45,213 nucleotides of DNA from Akkermansia sp. (GCA_022787425.1 JALFWB010000006.1:87528-132740), one strand, 5' to 3'; numbered from the stretch's first letter, positions 7,548-16,016 are shown. Made by a program: numbers and translations. The notes: a model not told the origin generated them from the letters alone.

Positions 7548-8834
7548 ATGGCTAATTTCAAATACACAGCGCTGGATCAGAACGGCGTTGAAAAAACAGG
7601 AATCATAGAGGCGGAGAACAAGGTGGCCGCCATGAACAAAATTCGTGAACAGGGGTTGCTTGTCCGCGAATGCACAGAGGCGGCCAAGGGTGCTAAGCCT
7701 ACGGCGGCCAAGGAGGTAAAGAAAAAGGACGCGAAGGGCGGCGCGCGCAAGCAGAAGAGCGGCGGCAAGGCCGGGGCTTCCGTCAAGCAGCGTGAGCTGA
7801 TGGTGTTCACCCGCCAGCTCGCCACGCTGATCGATGCAGGCCTTCCCCTGTTGCAGAGTCTCAACGTGCTCAGCAAGCAGGAGCCGAACCCGAACCTGCG
7901 CGCCACCATTACCGCGTTGGGTGAGTCCGTACAGGGTGGTTCCACCTTCTCGGAGGCCCTCTCTGCCTACCCCAAGCTGTTCAATAAGCTCTATGTGAAC
8001 ATGGTGAAGGCCGGTGAAATCGGCGGTGTGCTGGAGGTGGTGCTCAGCCGTTTGGCGGAGTATCAGGAGAAGGCAAACAAGCTGCGCGGCAAGATTACGT
8101 CCGCCATGGTTTACCCCTGCATCATCTTGTTCATTGCCGTGGGCATCCTTATCTTCCTGATGTTGGTGATTGTGCCGAAATTCAAGGAAATGTTCGCGGG
8201 ACAGGGCATGGAGCTGCCTGCACTGTCGGAGTTTGTGTTCAACTTCTCGGATAGCTGCATGGAGTGCTCACTGATTCCCATGGTACCGAATGCAGGTGTG
8301 TTCATTCTGGGCTTGATGGTGCTCTTTACCGGCATTTCCATCTGGAAGAAGACTCCCGCCGGCGGGCGCGTGGTGGATTCCTTCATGCTGAAAATTCCCA
8401 AGATCGGTACCATGATCAAGGTAAGCACGGTGGCGCGCTTCTCCCGCACCTTCGGTACCTTGGTCGCTTCCGGTGTGCCGATTTTGCAGGCCCTGATGAT
8501 TACCCGTGATACGGCCAGCAATGTGATCGTTTCGGATGCCATCACCAAGATCCACGACTCCGTGCGTGAGGGTGAATCTATCGTCTCGCCCATGAGCACC
8601 TGCCCCGTGTTCCCGCCGATGGTTATCTCCATGGTGGACGTGGGTGAGGAGACCGGTCGTCTGCCGGACATGCTCATGAAGATCGCCAACGTGTACGATG
8701 AGGAGGTGGATAACTCCGTGACGGCCATGACGGCCTTGCTGGAGCCTCTGATGATCGTCTTCTTGGCTGTTGTGGTGGGTGGTATCGTGCTGGCTATGTT
8801 CATGCCGATGATGGAGCTCATCAAGAATGTGTAA
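7548..8834 (+). CDS. gspF: type II secretion / pilus inner-membrane platform protein GspF/PilC
   Basis: 428 residues. The start MANFKYTALDQNGVEKTG is typical. A Lys/Gly/Ala-rich linker (about residues 45-85) precedes the first cytoplasmic helical domain, which begins FTRQLATLIDAGLPLLQSL. The second domain carries the matching FSRTFGTLVASGVPILQAL. Three membrane segments are visible: about 190-215, about 245-265, and the C-terminal segment before MPMMELIKNV. The protein anchors the ATPase to the inner membrane and couples it to pseudopilin polymerisation. Its stop lies 7 bp before the preferred gspG start. Confidence 0.95.
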   Translation: MANFKYTALDQNGVEKTGIIEAENKVAAMNKIREQGLLVRECTEAAKGAKPTAAKEVKKKDAKGGARKQKSGGKAGASVKQRELMVFTRQLATLIDAGLPLLQSLNVLSKQEPNPNLRATITALGESVQGGSTFSEALSAYPKLFNKLYVNMVKAGEIGGVLEVVLSRLAEYQEKANKLRGKITSAMVYPCIILFIAVGILIFLMLVIVPKFKEMFAGQGMELPALSEFVFNFSDSCMECSLIPMVPNAGVFILGLMVLFTGISIWKKTPAGGRVVDSFMLKIPKIGTMIKVSTVARFSRTFGTLVASGVPILQALMITRDTASNVIVSDAITKIHDSVREGESIVSPMSTCPVFPPMVISMVDVGEETGRLPDMLMKIANVYDEEVDNSVTAMTALLEPLMIVFLAVVVGGIVLAMFMPMMELIKNV

Positions 8835-8841
8835 TGATGCC

Positions 8842-9474
8842 ATGAAACCGTTATTCACCAAGCGGCGCGGCTTCACGCTCATTGAGCTCCTCGTTGTCAT
8901 CGCCATCATTGCCACGCTTACAACGGTCGGCTTTGTAGCCAAAGGCTTCTTCGATAAGAAGACGCTCAGCAAAAAGGCGGAGGCGGAGATCGCCATGCTC
9001 TCCGCCGCCATGACGAAGTACAAGGAGGACAACGGCGGCGAGGTGCCGTATGCCGATGGGGATGAGTGGAGCTCTCATGTGCTCTATCGTGCTCTCTCCG
9101 GTGATACATCGAATAACGGTAAGCCGAATAAGGCCTCCGATGGTGTGCAGAATACCTCCTATTGTCCCTCATTTTCCATCATCCGAAAGGGGGATAAACA
9201 CCCGGAGGAGGGCATTCCGGTGATTAAAACGCCCATGACCGGTCGGGATGCGACCGGCAAGAAGAAAAAGGGGCATTTTTACGCCGTCATCGATCCTTGG
9301 GGAAATCCCTACCGCTACCGCGCCGGCTATGAAACGGAGACGGATGGCAAGAAGGGCTCGGGGATGAATCCGGACTTCGATATCTACTCCCAGGGGCCGG
9401 ACGGCAAGGGTGACAGCAAGAACCAAAAGGGCGATAACGGAGATAATATATCGAACATAACGTACCTGAGCTGA
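8842..9474 (+). CDS. gspG: GspG-like type II secretion pseudopilin
   Basis: 210 residues. A basic leader KRRG precedes FTLIELLVVIAIIATLTTVG, the prepilin peptidase site and hydrophobic helix. The C-terminal half has DPWGNPYRYR and later PDFDIYSQGPDGK, the signature of the major pseudopilin GspG including its calcium-site Asp-rich loop. ATG 8842 gives MKPLFTKRRG; an in-frame ATG at 8827 would overlap gspF by 8 bp. At 210 residues it is longer than the usual ~140, with an insert around residues 75-125. With two GspE-like ATPases and gspF it forms a partial set; gspD, gspC, gspL and gspM are not in the window. Confidence 0.85.
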   Translation: MKPLFTKRRGFTLIELLVVIAIIATLTTVGFVAKGFFDKKTLSKKAEAEIAMLSAAMTKYKEDNGGEVPYADGDEWSSHVLYRALSGDTSNNGKPNKASDGVQNTSYCPSFSIIRKGDKHPEEGIPVIKTPMTGRDATGKKKKGHFYAVIDPWGNPYRYRAGYETETDGKKGSGMNPDFDIYSQGPDGKGDSKNQKGDNGDNISNITYLS

Positions 9475-9486
9475 ATCATTCCTCGG

Positions 9487-9514
9487 TACCCGCAGGGGTT
9501 GCTCTCTGCGGGTA
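9487..9514 (+). terminator. hairpin after the pseudopilin gene
   Basis: A perfect 9-bp stem TACCCGCAG/CTGCGGGTA with a 10-nt loop starts 12 bp after the stop. No U tract follows, so it may attenuate rather than terminate. Confidence 0.45.
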
Positions 9515-9538
9515 TCACTATCCCCCGGGCCTCCTGCT

Positions 9539-9859
9539 ATGCTTTTCATGATCCCATATGCCGTGCTGTTGGTGGCTGCCTTGGGGTGGCCTCAGCAGTG
9601 GCGTGCGCTGCTCTCCCTGCGTCTCACACTGTTCGGGGGAATCGGGGGGATTCTGTCGGTGGTGGCTCTTTCCTGTGGGGATGCTGCGCCGGTGTTGGGC
9701 CCCACGCTCAGCATCGTTTCCCTGCTCGTGCCGGCCCTGAGTTGGTGGGTGGCTGCCTTGCTGGCTCTTTTCGACTCCCGGGCGCGTTTCCGTCGCGTGC
9801 TGGTACCCATGCATGTTATACTCGTGCCGGCGGTGTTGGGCCTGCTTTACTGCTTTTGA
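9539..9859 (+). CDS. small membrane protein of unknown function
   Basis: 106 residues from ATG 9539 (MLFMIPYAVLLVAALGWPQQ). About four hydrophobic segments fill it (about residues 1-17, 30-48, 57-78 and 88-105) with short basic loops such as DSRARFRR. I recognise no family. It lies between the pseudopilin gene and a uracil-DNA glycosylase and ends 16 bp before the latter's ATG, so the two may be cotranscribed. The frame fits the codon bias of its neighbours, which supports a real gene, though a shadow frame cannot be fully excluded. Confidence 0.55.
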   Translation: MLFMIPYAVLLVAALGWPQQWRALLSLRLTLFGGIGGILSVVALSCGDAAPVLGPTLSIVSLLVPALSWWVAALLALFDSRARFRRVLVPMHVILVPAVLGLLYCF

Positions 9860-9875
9860 ATTAACCGAATATCCT

Positions 9876-10724
9876 ATGCCCACCACCCTTAAACAATGCT
9901 CCATTGAGGTTCTCCGGAATCTGTTGCAAGAGGGAACGCGTACTCTTGCGCTGGATGACGAGGCAAGGGGTATTTTGCGTGGGTGGATGTTGCAGGCTCG
10001 CGCGGGTACGAGGGGTGGCACGCCGCGTCCGCTTGATCCGGTGCCTGACTCGCCTCCGTCTTCGGCGTCCGCTCCTGCATCGGGGACGTCGGCTTTGGAT
10101 ACCGTGGAGGCTAAGCTGGACTACTTGCGGGCTCGTGCGGAACATTGGCGCCCGGCTCTGTCCCTGGGCTCGCTGCGCAGTACCATGGTCTTTGCTACGG
10201 GAAACCCGCATGCGCGTCTCATGCTGGTGGGCGAGGCTCCCGGGTATGAGGAGGAGCAGCAACGGGAGCCCTTCGTGGGGCGTGCCGGGCGCAAGCTCAA
10301 CGAGATTCTGCGCGCTATGGGGTTGCGGCGGGAGGATGTCTATATCTCCAACATTTGTAAGTTCCGTCCCTCGATGGGGGAGCGTCAGGGAACCTCGAAC
10401 CGCCCACCTACGGAGGAGGAAATAGCGGCTTGTCTGCCCTTGGTGATGGCGGAGATCCGTGCCATTCGTCCTGCCTGCATCGTGTGTTTGGGCGGAACGG
10501 CGGCGAAGGGCTTGTTGGGTAGCGGGGCATCGGTCAGTTCGCTTCGCGGGCGTGATTTTTCATGCCAAGGGATCCCCGTTCGCGTTACCTACCACCCCAG
10601 CTACCTGCTGCGCAATGAGGCCCTCAGCGAGCGACGGCGCGTGTGGGAGGACATGTTGGGGGTCATGCGCATGCTGGGAATGCCTGTTTCCGTCAAACAA
10701 CAAAACTATTTTCTGCCGTCATGA
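9876..10724 (+). CDS. uracil-DNA glycosylase, family 4-like, with incomplete Fe-S cysteines
   Basis: 282 residues. It should remove uracil from DNA. Family motifs: GEAPGYEEEQQREPFVGRAG (active-site motif), then KFRPS and TEEEIAACLPLV, VCLGGTAAKGLLG, and the late His motif TYHPSYLLR. Residues 1-90 are a variable Pro/Ser-rich extension. Family 4 enzymes bind a 4Fe-4S cluster with four Cys: a CxxC pair before the first motif, one in KCRPP and one in the AAC helix. Here the stretch before GEAPG (about residues 50-125) has no Cys and the KCRPP position is Phe; only the AAC residue is clearly kept, plus a Cys one before the Lys. ATG 9876 was chosen over upstream in-frame codons because it follows the preceding stop. 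The stop overlaps the next ATG (ATGA). Confidence 0.88.
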   Translation: MPTTLKQCSIEVLRNLLQEGTRTLALDDEARGILRGWMLQARAGTRGGTPRPLDPVPDSPPSSASAPASGTSALDTVEAKLDYLRARAEHWRPALSLGSLRSTMVFATGNPHARLMLVGEAPGYEEEQQREPFVGRAGRKLNEILRAMGLRREDVYISNICKFRPSMGERQGTSNRPPTEEEIAACLPLVMAEIRAIRPACIVCLGGTAAKGLLGSGASVSSLRGRDFSCQGIPVRVTYHPSYLLRNEALSERRRVWEDMLGVMRMLGMPVSVKQQNYFLPS

Positions 10725-11338
10725 GTAGATTCTTTCTCCTTCTTATAGCGGCGTCTCTGTTTTGCTGCTCGTGCACCATCGACCGGGAGCTGATGGATCG
10801 TGCCGATGGCGGCGATGCCACGGCTCAGGTGGCTTTGGCCCGCAAGTTGCTGAAGGGGAGCCTTGCCTCGCAGAGATGCGGTATTCTTTGGCTCCAACTG
10901 GCTGCCGAGGCTCAGAACCCGAATGCTTGGGCTGCTTTAGCCGTTTGTTATCACAAGGGCCTCGGTGACCTTCCCAAGGATGAACGGCAGGCAGAAGCCT
11001 GCCTCAAACAGGCCGCTGCTCTCGGTCATACGGGGGCTGCTCATGCGCTTCTCCTCCTCCATAGCTCACCGGTGGATGCCGCTCAGACTGTTCCTTGGCT
11101 GCGTCAGGTCGCCGAGAAGAAATACCCGCCTGCCGAGCGGCTGCTGGGTCTCCGCTATCTTCGGGGACAGGGTGTGGAGAAGGATCTCACAAAGGGGGTC
11201 GATCTTCTTCGCTACGCTGCCATGTCCGGTGACCGACGTGCGGCACGGCTGATGGCTGATTGCTACGAGAAGGGAATCGGTGTTTCTCGGAATCCTCTTC
11301 TCGCTGCCGGGTGGCGGCAACTGGCCGAGCGAGAGTGA
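10721..11338 (+). CDS. Sel1-repeat putative lipoprotein
   Basis: 205 residues from ATG 10721, which overlaps the glycosylase stop by 4 bp (translational coupling). The signal sequence MSRFFLLLIAASLFCCSC ends in a Cys-rich, lipobox-like site. About four Sel1/TPR-like helical repeats follow, for example ALAVCYHKGLGDLPKDERQA, LGLRYLRGQGVEKDLTKG and LMADCYEKGIGVSRNPLLA, with the typical A..LG..Y..G.GV pattern. Such proteins scaffold protein contacts in the periplasm or envelope. Pairing with a DNA-repair enzyme may be only operon economy. It converges on uvrC with 17 bp between the stops. Confidence 0.85.
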   Translation: MSRFFLLLIAASLFCCSCTIDRELMDRADGGDATAQVALARKLLKGSLASQRCGILWLQLAAEAQNPNAWAALAVCYHKGLGDLPKDERQAEACLKQAAALGHTGAAHALLLLHSSPVDAAQTVPWLRQVAEKKYPPAERLLGLRYLRGQGVEKDLTKGVDLLRYAAMSGDRRAARLMADCYEKGIGVSRNPLLAAGWRQLAERE

Positions 11339-11355
11339 GGGGCCATGGGGGAGCT

Positions 11356-12906
11356 TCAATGCTCGGCGAGCCATGCGGTAAAGCGGTCGGCCCAGGCGAG
11401 GGAGATGCCGGGGAGGGCGGCGATTTCCTCCGCCGAGCGGGCACGGATGCCGGGGATGGTGTGGAAGTGGAGGAGCAGAAGCTCCTTGCGTTTGGGTGTC
11501 ATGCCGGGGAAGGCATCGAGCTTGCTTTCGCGTACTCGTTTGCGCACCAGAAGTTCGTTGTAGTTGTTCGCAAAACGATGCGCCTCATCGCGCAGGCGTT
11601 GCAGGAGGCGAAGGGCCCCGGAGTCGTGGCTGAGCACGAGCGGTTCGTCGCGGTCGGGAAAGTAGATTTCCTCGTCGCGTTTGGCAAGGCCGATAACCGG
11701 CATGTCCGCCAGCCCGATTTCCGCGAGAACCTGCATGGCGACCCCAAGTTGGCCTTTGCCACCGTCCACCACCACCAGATCCGGCACGGTGATAGGGGCA
11801 CGACCCTCTGCACTGAGTTGTTTGAGGCGGGTATAGACCCCGTGCTCGGGATGCTCCCCGAGCAGGGAGCTGCTTTCGTTGACAATGCGGGTGTAGCGGC
11901 GGCGAACCACTTCCAGCATGGAGGCAAAGTCGTTCTGGCCGTCCACGCCCTTGATGCGATAACGGCGGTAGGCTTTGTTATCGGGGCGTCCGTTGGTAAA
12001 GCGCACCATGGAGGCGACGATATGGTTATCTGACAGGTTGGAGATATCGAAACACTCCATGACGGTGGGGGGCGTGGCCATGCCGAGGGCATCGGCCAGC
12101 TCTTGCAGATCCCGGTCGGGGTTCACGGTGCCGGGAAGGTCCGGCGAGCGGCGCGCAAAGCGTCGGGCGGGTTCAAGTGTCTTGATAATGTTCTCCCGGA
12201 TGTCGCGGAGTTTGGCCGCGCGCTCGAAGTCCAGCGCATCGGAGGCTTCCATCATTTCCTGCGTCAGGGCATCGAGATGCTCCTTGCGTGCCCCACCTTC
12301 GAGCAGGGCGAGGGCGGCCTCGAAGTTGCCGCGGTATTCCTCCGGTGTGATGCGTCCGATGCAGGGTGCGGAACAGTGGCGGATAACATCGTCGTGGCAG
12401 TGGCGGTAGTTCTCCGGTCCGGGGCAGCGCGCGGTGCAGGTGCGCAGGCGGAAACGGTGGTTCAGCCACTCCAGGGTCTCCTTGAGGGCGGTGCTGTGCA
12501 CGAAGGGTCCCAGGTAGCGGGCTCCGTCATCCTTGCGGAGGCGGACAGTGGAGAAGCGGGGCAGTTCGTCCCCGCGCGATGCTCGCAGTAATAAATACCG
12601 CTTGTCATCGCGGAGCTGGACGTTATAATGCGGGCGGTATTCCTTGATGAGCTTCTGCTCCAGAATAAGCGACTCGCTGTCGTTGCGAACCTCCAGATAA
12701 TCAAAATCGCGGATGGCCGCGATGAGCGCGCGGGTTTTACCGTTCTCAAGGGTTTGGCGGCTCGGGGAGAAATAGTTAGCCAAGCGTCGGTGCAGGTCCT
12801 TGGCCTTGCCGACGTAGATGATACCGCCGCCCTCTCCCTTCATGAGGTAAACACCCGGGCGATGCGGGGTCTTGCGCCATTTTTCCTTGAGGTTGACTTG
12901 CTGCAT
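11356..12906 (-). CDS. uvrC: excinuclease ABC subunit C
   Basis: 516 residues; many UvrC proteins are about 600. The N-terminal GIY-YIG nuclease (PGVYLMKG, then IIYVGKAKDLHRRLANYF) makes the 3' incision. A Cys-rich insert (RTCTARCPGPENYRHC, then HCSAPCIGR) is followed by the UvrB-binding UVR motif (DALDFERAAKLRDI). The RNase H-like 5' nuclease domain begins MECFDISNLSDNHIVASMVR and includes VVVDGGKGQL. The C-terminus has a helix-hairpin-helix region (TIPGIRARSAEEIAALPGIS). ATG 12906 was chosen over a longer frame of low-complexity sequence. It is last in an operon with a coiled-coil protein (13-bp gap) and an ankyrin membrane protein. Confidence 0.96.
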   Translation of the reverse strand: MQQVNLKEKWRKTPHRPGVYLMKGEGGGIIYVGKAKDLHRRLANYFSPSRQTLENGKTRALIAAIRDFDYLEVRNDSESLILEQKLIKEYRPHYNVQLRDDKRYLLLRASRGDELPRFSTVRLRKDDGARYLGPFVHSTALKETLEWLNHRFRLRTCTARCPGPENYRHCHDDVIRHCSAPCIGRITPEEYRGNFEAALALLEGGARKEHLDALTQEMMEASDALDFERAAKLRDIRENIIKTLEPARRFARRSPDLPGTVNPDRDLQELADALGMATPPTVMECFDISNLSDNHIVASMVRFTNGRPDNKAYRRYRIKGVDGQNDFASMLEVVRRRYTRIVNESSSLLGEHPEHGVYTRLKQLSAEGRAPITVPDLVVVDGGKGQLGVAMQVLAEIGLADMPVIGLAKRDEEIYFPDRDEPLVLSHDSGALRLLQRLRDEAHRFANNYNELLVRKRVRESKLDAFPGMTPKRKELLLLHFHTIPGIRARSAEEIAALPGISLAWADRFTAWLAEH

Positions 12907-12919
12907 GGCGTGGAACCCC

Positions 12920-13732
12920 TCAGCGCGGTTTGCGGGGCGGTGCGGGGGTGGGGGCCGCCGGCTTGGGCTTGGGGGTGGGTTTACAGTGGTGCGAGGGGCG
13001 GCGCGGGAGGGGATTGACGATAATCGGACCGCGGGGCGGCGGCACGATGATGGTGGGCTCGTTGTAAAAACCGCTCGGGCGGTTGCGCACTTGCTCACGC
13101 AGGTCGCTTATTTGATTTTTAAGCATCTCATTGCGCTCCTTGGCCACACGCAGTTTTTCATCTAACTCGGTGACACGGCGGCGTGTTTTCTCCGCCTCAC
13201 GCGCTTCCTCCAGAAGGTTGCTGCGGTCCGCCTCGAAAGCCCCGCGCAGGGCAGCAGCTTCATCGGCAAAACGCTCGGCCTCCACCTTCAGGCCCAGTCG
13301 CAGGGCTTCGCGCCGGTTCCACTCTGCCGCCAGGTAGTCTGCCATGCGGGAGTTGAGGGAGTCCAGCGGACCGTACATTTGTTGCACATCCGCTGCCGTG
13401 ACGTAGCGCGCTGTGCGCCCGGAGGCCTCCAAGGCAGATCGGGTTTCCTGCTCGACCTTTTTGGCCGCCTCGGCTCTGGCTGCTTCATCACGTTGGGCTT
13501 TCTCGCGTCGCTCGGCAAGAATGTCCTCAGTCATTTTGAATCGTTCGCGGAGCTCGGTGGGCAACTCCTCCGCTGTTATCTTGCGTCCGCCGCCATCGTA
13601 GATAACATTGATGAAATCATCTCCCTTTCGGGTGACGGTTGCGTTTTTGAGTACCGTTCCGTCGGTCAGGGTAATATCCTCTGCCGAACACAGCGCTATG
13701 CAGCAGGCAAGAAAGAAAAGGCAGCGTTTCAT
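12920..13732 (-). CDS. secreted coiled-coil protein with Pro-rich tail
   Basis: 270 residues. A signal peptide MKRCLFFLACCIALCSA is followed by a small domain (ITLTDGTVLKNATVTRKGDD, then INVIYDGGGRKITAEELP), like the short beta domains seen in verrucomicrobial and planctomycetal secreted proteins. A long charged coiled coil covers about residues 65-215. The C-terminal 50 residues are Pro/Lys/Arg-rich and likely disordered. Its ATG overlaps the upstream ankyrin stop (ATGA) and uvrC follows after 13 bp, so all three are cotranscribed. I recognise no named family; an envelope or cell-wall spacer role is a guess. Confidence 0.75.
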   Translation of the reverse strand: MKRCLFFLACCIALCSAEDITLTDGTVLKNATVTRKGDDFINVIYDGGGRKITAEELPTELRERFKMTEDILAERREKAQRDEAARAEAAKKVEQETRSALEASGRTARYVTAADVQQMYGPLDSLNSRMADYLAAEWNRREALRLGLKVEAERFADEAAALRGAFEADRSNLLEEAREAEKTRRRVTELDEKLRVAKERNEMLKNQISDLREQVRNRPSGFYNEPTIIVPPPRGPIIVNPLPRRPSHHCKPTPKPKPAAPTPAPPRKPR

Positions 13733-14508
13733 GGGTGCTTCAGGAGTGTGGAAATTTCGGGGACGGTGCTGAAATCGGCAGCGGTGTCACCCTCCGGTGT
13801 ATGGGCGGCGGGATCGGCTCCATTCTTCAGCAGCAGCTTGACCATCGTCACATCGCCTGCCAGTGCCGCCGTCATCAACGGTGTTTGCCCATCCGGGGTC
13901 GGGCGATTGACATCGGCCCCATACTGCAGGAGCAGACGCGCAGCACGGTATCGGTTATTGCGCACGGCCTCATGCAGCGGAGACGAGCCGTCGGCTTGTA
14001 CATCGGGCTGTAGTCCGATGTACTTCACAAGATATTCGATGGAGGAGGTCCTGCCGCATTCCGCAGCGCGGAGCAGTGCCGATACGGCTTCGTTGCGCTG
14101 CGCCTCATCGGTAGGTAGCGCGGGGAGGAATTCGCGCAGCAAGTCAACGCGGCCGGACATGGCCGCCATGGTGATCAGGGAGCCGGTTTCCCCGCGTTCA
14201 AAGGCATCGGCGCCCTTGCGACAGGCCGCTGCGCGCTCCGCGAGGGCGGGTTCCTGCTCTGTCGGCCAAACGGCCCAAGCGCAGGACGCGAGCAGCAGGT
14301 GTACCGTGCCCCACACGGCGGCAGTCAGCGGGCTCCTGCGGGTCAGTGCCCGGGCCGTAAAAAGGCAAAGATTAACTGCCAATCCGGCGCAACTCAGTAC
14401 AATAACCCACAGAACCGCCTGCTCGGCACAATCCGGCCGGAGCAGGGCGCAACAATAGGCGACCACAGTCGCGCTGACGGGGAGTATGTTGTACCATTCG
14501 CGCCTCAT
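13729..14508 (-). CDS. membrane protein with ankyrin repeats
   Basis: 259 residues. Three hydrophobic segments lie in the first 90 residues (about 9-25, 30-53 and 62-82). At least three ankyrin repeats follow, with classical cores SPLHEAVRNNRYRAARLLLQ, GADVNRPTPDGQTPLMTAAL and VKLLLKNGADPAAHTPEGD, plus degenerate repeats before them. The ankyrin part would face the cytoplasm or periplasm and bind a protein partner. It is the first gene of the operon with the coiled-coil protein and uvrC. The promoter -10 box is 8 nt before this ATG, which fixes the start. Confidence 0.8.
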   Translation of the reverse strand: MRREWYNILPVSATVVAYCCALLRPDCAEQAVLWVIVLSCAGLAVNLCLFTARALTRRSPLTAAVWGTVHLLLASCAWAVWPTEQEPALAERAAACRKGADAFERGETGSLITMAAMSGRVDLLREFLPALPTDEAQRNEAVSALLRAAECGRTSSIEYLVKYIGLQPDVQADGSSPLHEAVRNNRYRAARLLLQYGADVNRPTPDGQTPLMTAALAGDVTMVKLLLKNGADPAAHTPEGDTAADFSTVPEISTLLKHP

Positions 14509-14516
14509 CTCCGGCT

Positions 14517-14545
14517 TTTATACCAAAGGGCAGGGTGGCTGTCCA
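14517..14545 (-). promoter_or_regulatory. promoter of the ankyrin/coiled-coil/uvrC operon, probably leaderless
   Basis: On the reverse strand TGGACA (14540-14545), exact 17-bp spacer, TATAAA (14517-14522). The ATG (14508) begins 8 nt after the -10 box. Confidence 0.7.
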
Positions 14546-14627
14546 GCTCTTTCTGTGCCTTCAGGCTCCTCCTTTTGCTCACAGTAGGCTCAAAGTCTGT
14601 CATAATTTACGGGGGTGCTTGAATGTG

Positions 14628-14636
14628 TGGTATAAT
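14628..14636 (+). promoter_or_regulatory. extended -10 promoter of the deaminase/ARH fusion gene
   Basis: A perfect extended -10 element, TGG followed by TATAAT (14631-14636), lies 9 nt before ATG 14646. The -35 is weak (TTTACG at 14606-14611 with a 19-bp spacer), as expected for extended -10 promoters. The mRNA should be nearly leaderless. Confidence 0.7.
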
Positions 14637-14645
14637 ATCTGCACC

Positions 14646-16016
14646 ATGAGTCGATTGTCTATTCCCCAATACGTGATGGCCCTGGCACATGTTGCCGCTC
14701 TGCGCTCGGAAGACCCCTACCGCCGTGTGGGCGCTGCGGCTCTTGATAAAGATAACCGTGTTATCGGGACTGCCTACAACGGGCTTTTCCCGGGCTTTAC
14801 TGCGCCCGAAGGTTTTTGGGCATCGCGTGACGAGCGGCAGAAGTATATGTTGCACGCAGAGATTAACCTCTGCAGCCTCTTCAAGCGAGGCGAGGCTAAG
14901 GTGGTGGCATGCACCACGATGCCCTGCACCTCGTGCATGCAGGCTCTGTGCGCCCACGGGGTTAAGACGATTTACTACGGCGAAGCCTATCCTGATTCCC
15001 AAGCCCCGGCGATTGCGGCGATGTATGGTGTGGAGTTGATTCATGTGCCGGAGTACCCGCTTTCTCGCAGCTTCCCGTTGGTAACAAGGAGAACGACCCC
15101 GGATCCGGTAAAGGAGGCACTCAAGGACAGAGCGCGTGGTTGCATGATGGGGCTGATGTGCGGTGATGCTTTGGGCGCGCCGCTGGAGTTCCACGATGAT
15201 GATGAAGTGGCAGCGATGTATCCGAATGGTATTCCCGGCATGGTCGATGGATGGGACGTGACGCGCGGACGTTATGCCGGGATGATTACGGATGACTCTG
15301 AGATGGCGATTGCGCTGATGCACTCCCTGGCCGAGAATGGGGGGTATGATGAGACAGATACGCTGCTTCGTTATCAAGAATGGGCAAAGAGCGGTTGTGA
15401 TGATATCGGTGGGGCAACAATGCAGGCTTTGGTGCAGTGTGTCCCTTCTCGCACCACGCAGGCGAACGGAGCTTTGATGCGTGTTGCGCCTTTGGGAATT
15501 TTCGCCGCCCTCCACACGGAGTTTGATTGGTTGAGCGCGGCGGTGCAGGATGCTCAGCTGACGCATCCGCATTCAAAATGCATAGCCGCTGATATTATTT
15601 ATGTGGAGTCGATTATGCTGGCTGTTCAGGGTAAATCTCCGGCAGAGATTTACGCTGCTGCTTGCACCCGTGCTGCTGCTATCGGGGAGCCTGCGTTGGT
15701 CTATCGCTTGGAGGCCGCCGCTACGGAGGAGCCGGATTATTGGGATCATGAGGGATGGGTGGAAATCGCCTTCCATGCCACTTACTACTACCTGCTCCAT
15801 TCGGAACGGTTCGCCGACGCGGCGTGTACGTTAGTGATGCGACTCGGTGATCCGGATACCAACGGGGCCATTGCCTGTGCGCTTCTGGGTGCTGTGTACG
15901 GTTATAAGTCTATTCCGCAGGAGTGGAGGGAAGCCGTGATGAATGTGAAAACCGACCGCCCGTCGGAGTATACGGCCCCGGAGGGTATGCGGGCTCTGGA
16001 GGTGATTTTACCCTGA
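14646..16016 (+). CDS. fusion of dCMP deaminase-like and ADP-ribosylglycohydrolase domains
   Basis: 457 residues in one uninterrupted frame. Residues 1-140 are a zinc cytidine/deoxycytidylate deaminase: ALRSEDPYRRVGAAALDKDN, the zinc/proton-shuttle motif LHAEINLC (His70, Glu72) and TTMPCTSCMQA (Cys94, Cys97). Residues 163-457 are an ADP-ribosylglycohydrolase (ARH/DraG family): RARGCMMGLMCGDALGAPLE, the first metal motif ITDDSEMAIAL (Asp216, Asp217), RTTQANGALMRVAPLGIFAA, and the second metal motif GDPDTNGAIACALLGAVYG (Asp403, Asp405). Both catalytic sets look intact. The deaminase half would act on dCMP or a related nucleotide; the ARH half would cleave an ADP-ribose N- or O-glycosidic bond. 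The combined substrate is unknown; nucleotide salvage, reversal of nucleotide or DNA ADP-ribosylation, or defence are open options. Its stop overlaps the convergent aminotransferase by 9 bp. Confidence 0.9.
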   Translation: MSRLSIPQYVMALAHVAALRSEDPYRRVGAAALDKDNRVIGTAYNGLFPGFTAPEGFWASRDERQKYMLHAEINLCSLFKRGEAKVVACTTMPCTSCMQALCAHGVKTIYYGEAYPDSQAPAIAAMYGVELIHVPEYPLSRSFPLVTRRTTPDPVKEALKDRARGCMMGLMCGDALGAPLEFHDDDEVAAMYPNGIPGMVDGWDVTRGRYAGMITDDSEMAIALMHSLAENGGYDETDTLLRYQEWAKSGCDDIGGATMQALVQCVPSRTTQANGALMRVAPLGIFAALHTEFDWLSAAVQDAQLTHPHSKCIAADIIYVESIMLAVQGKSPAEIYAAACTRAAAIGEPALVYRLEAAATEEPDYWDHEGWVEIAFHATYYYLLHSERFADAACTLVMRLGDPDTNGAIACALLGAVYGYKSIPQEWREAVMNVKTDRPSEYTAPEGMRALEVILP

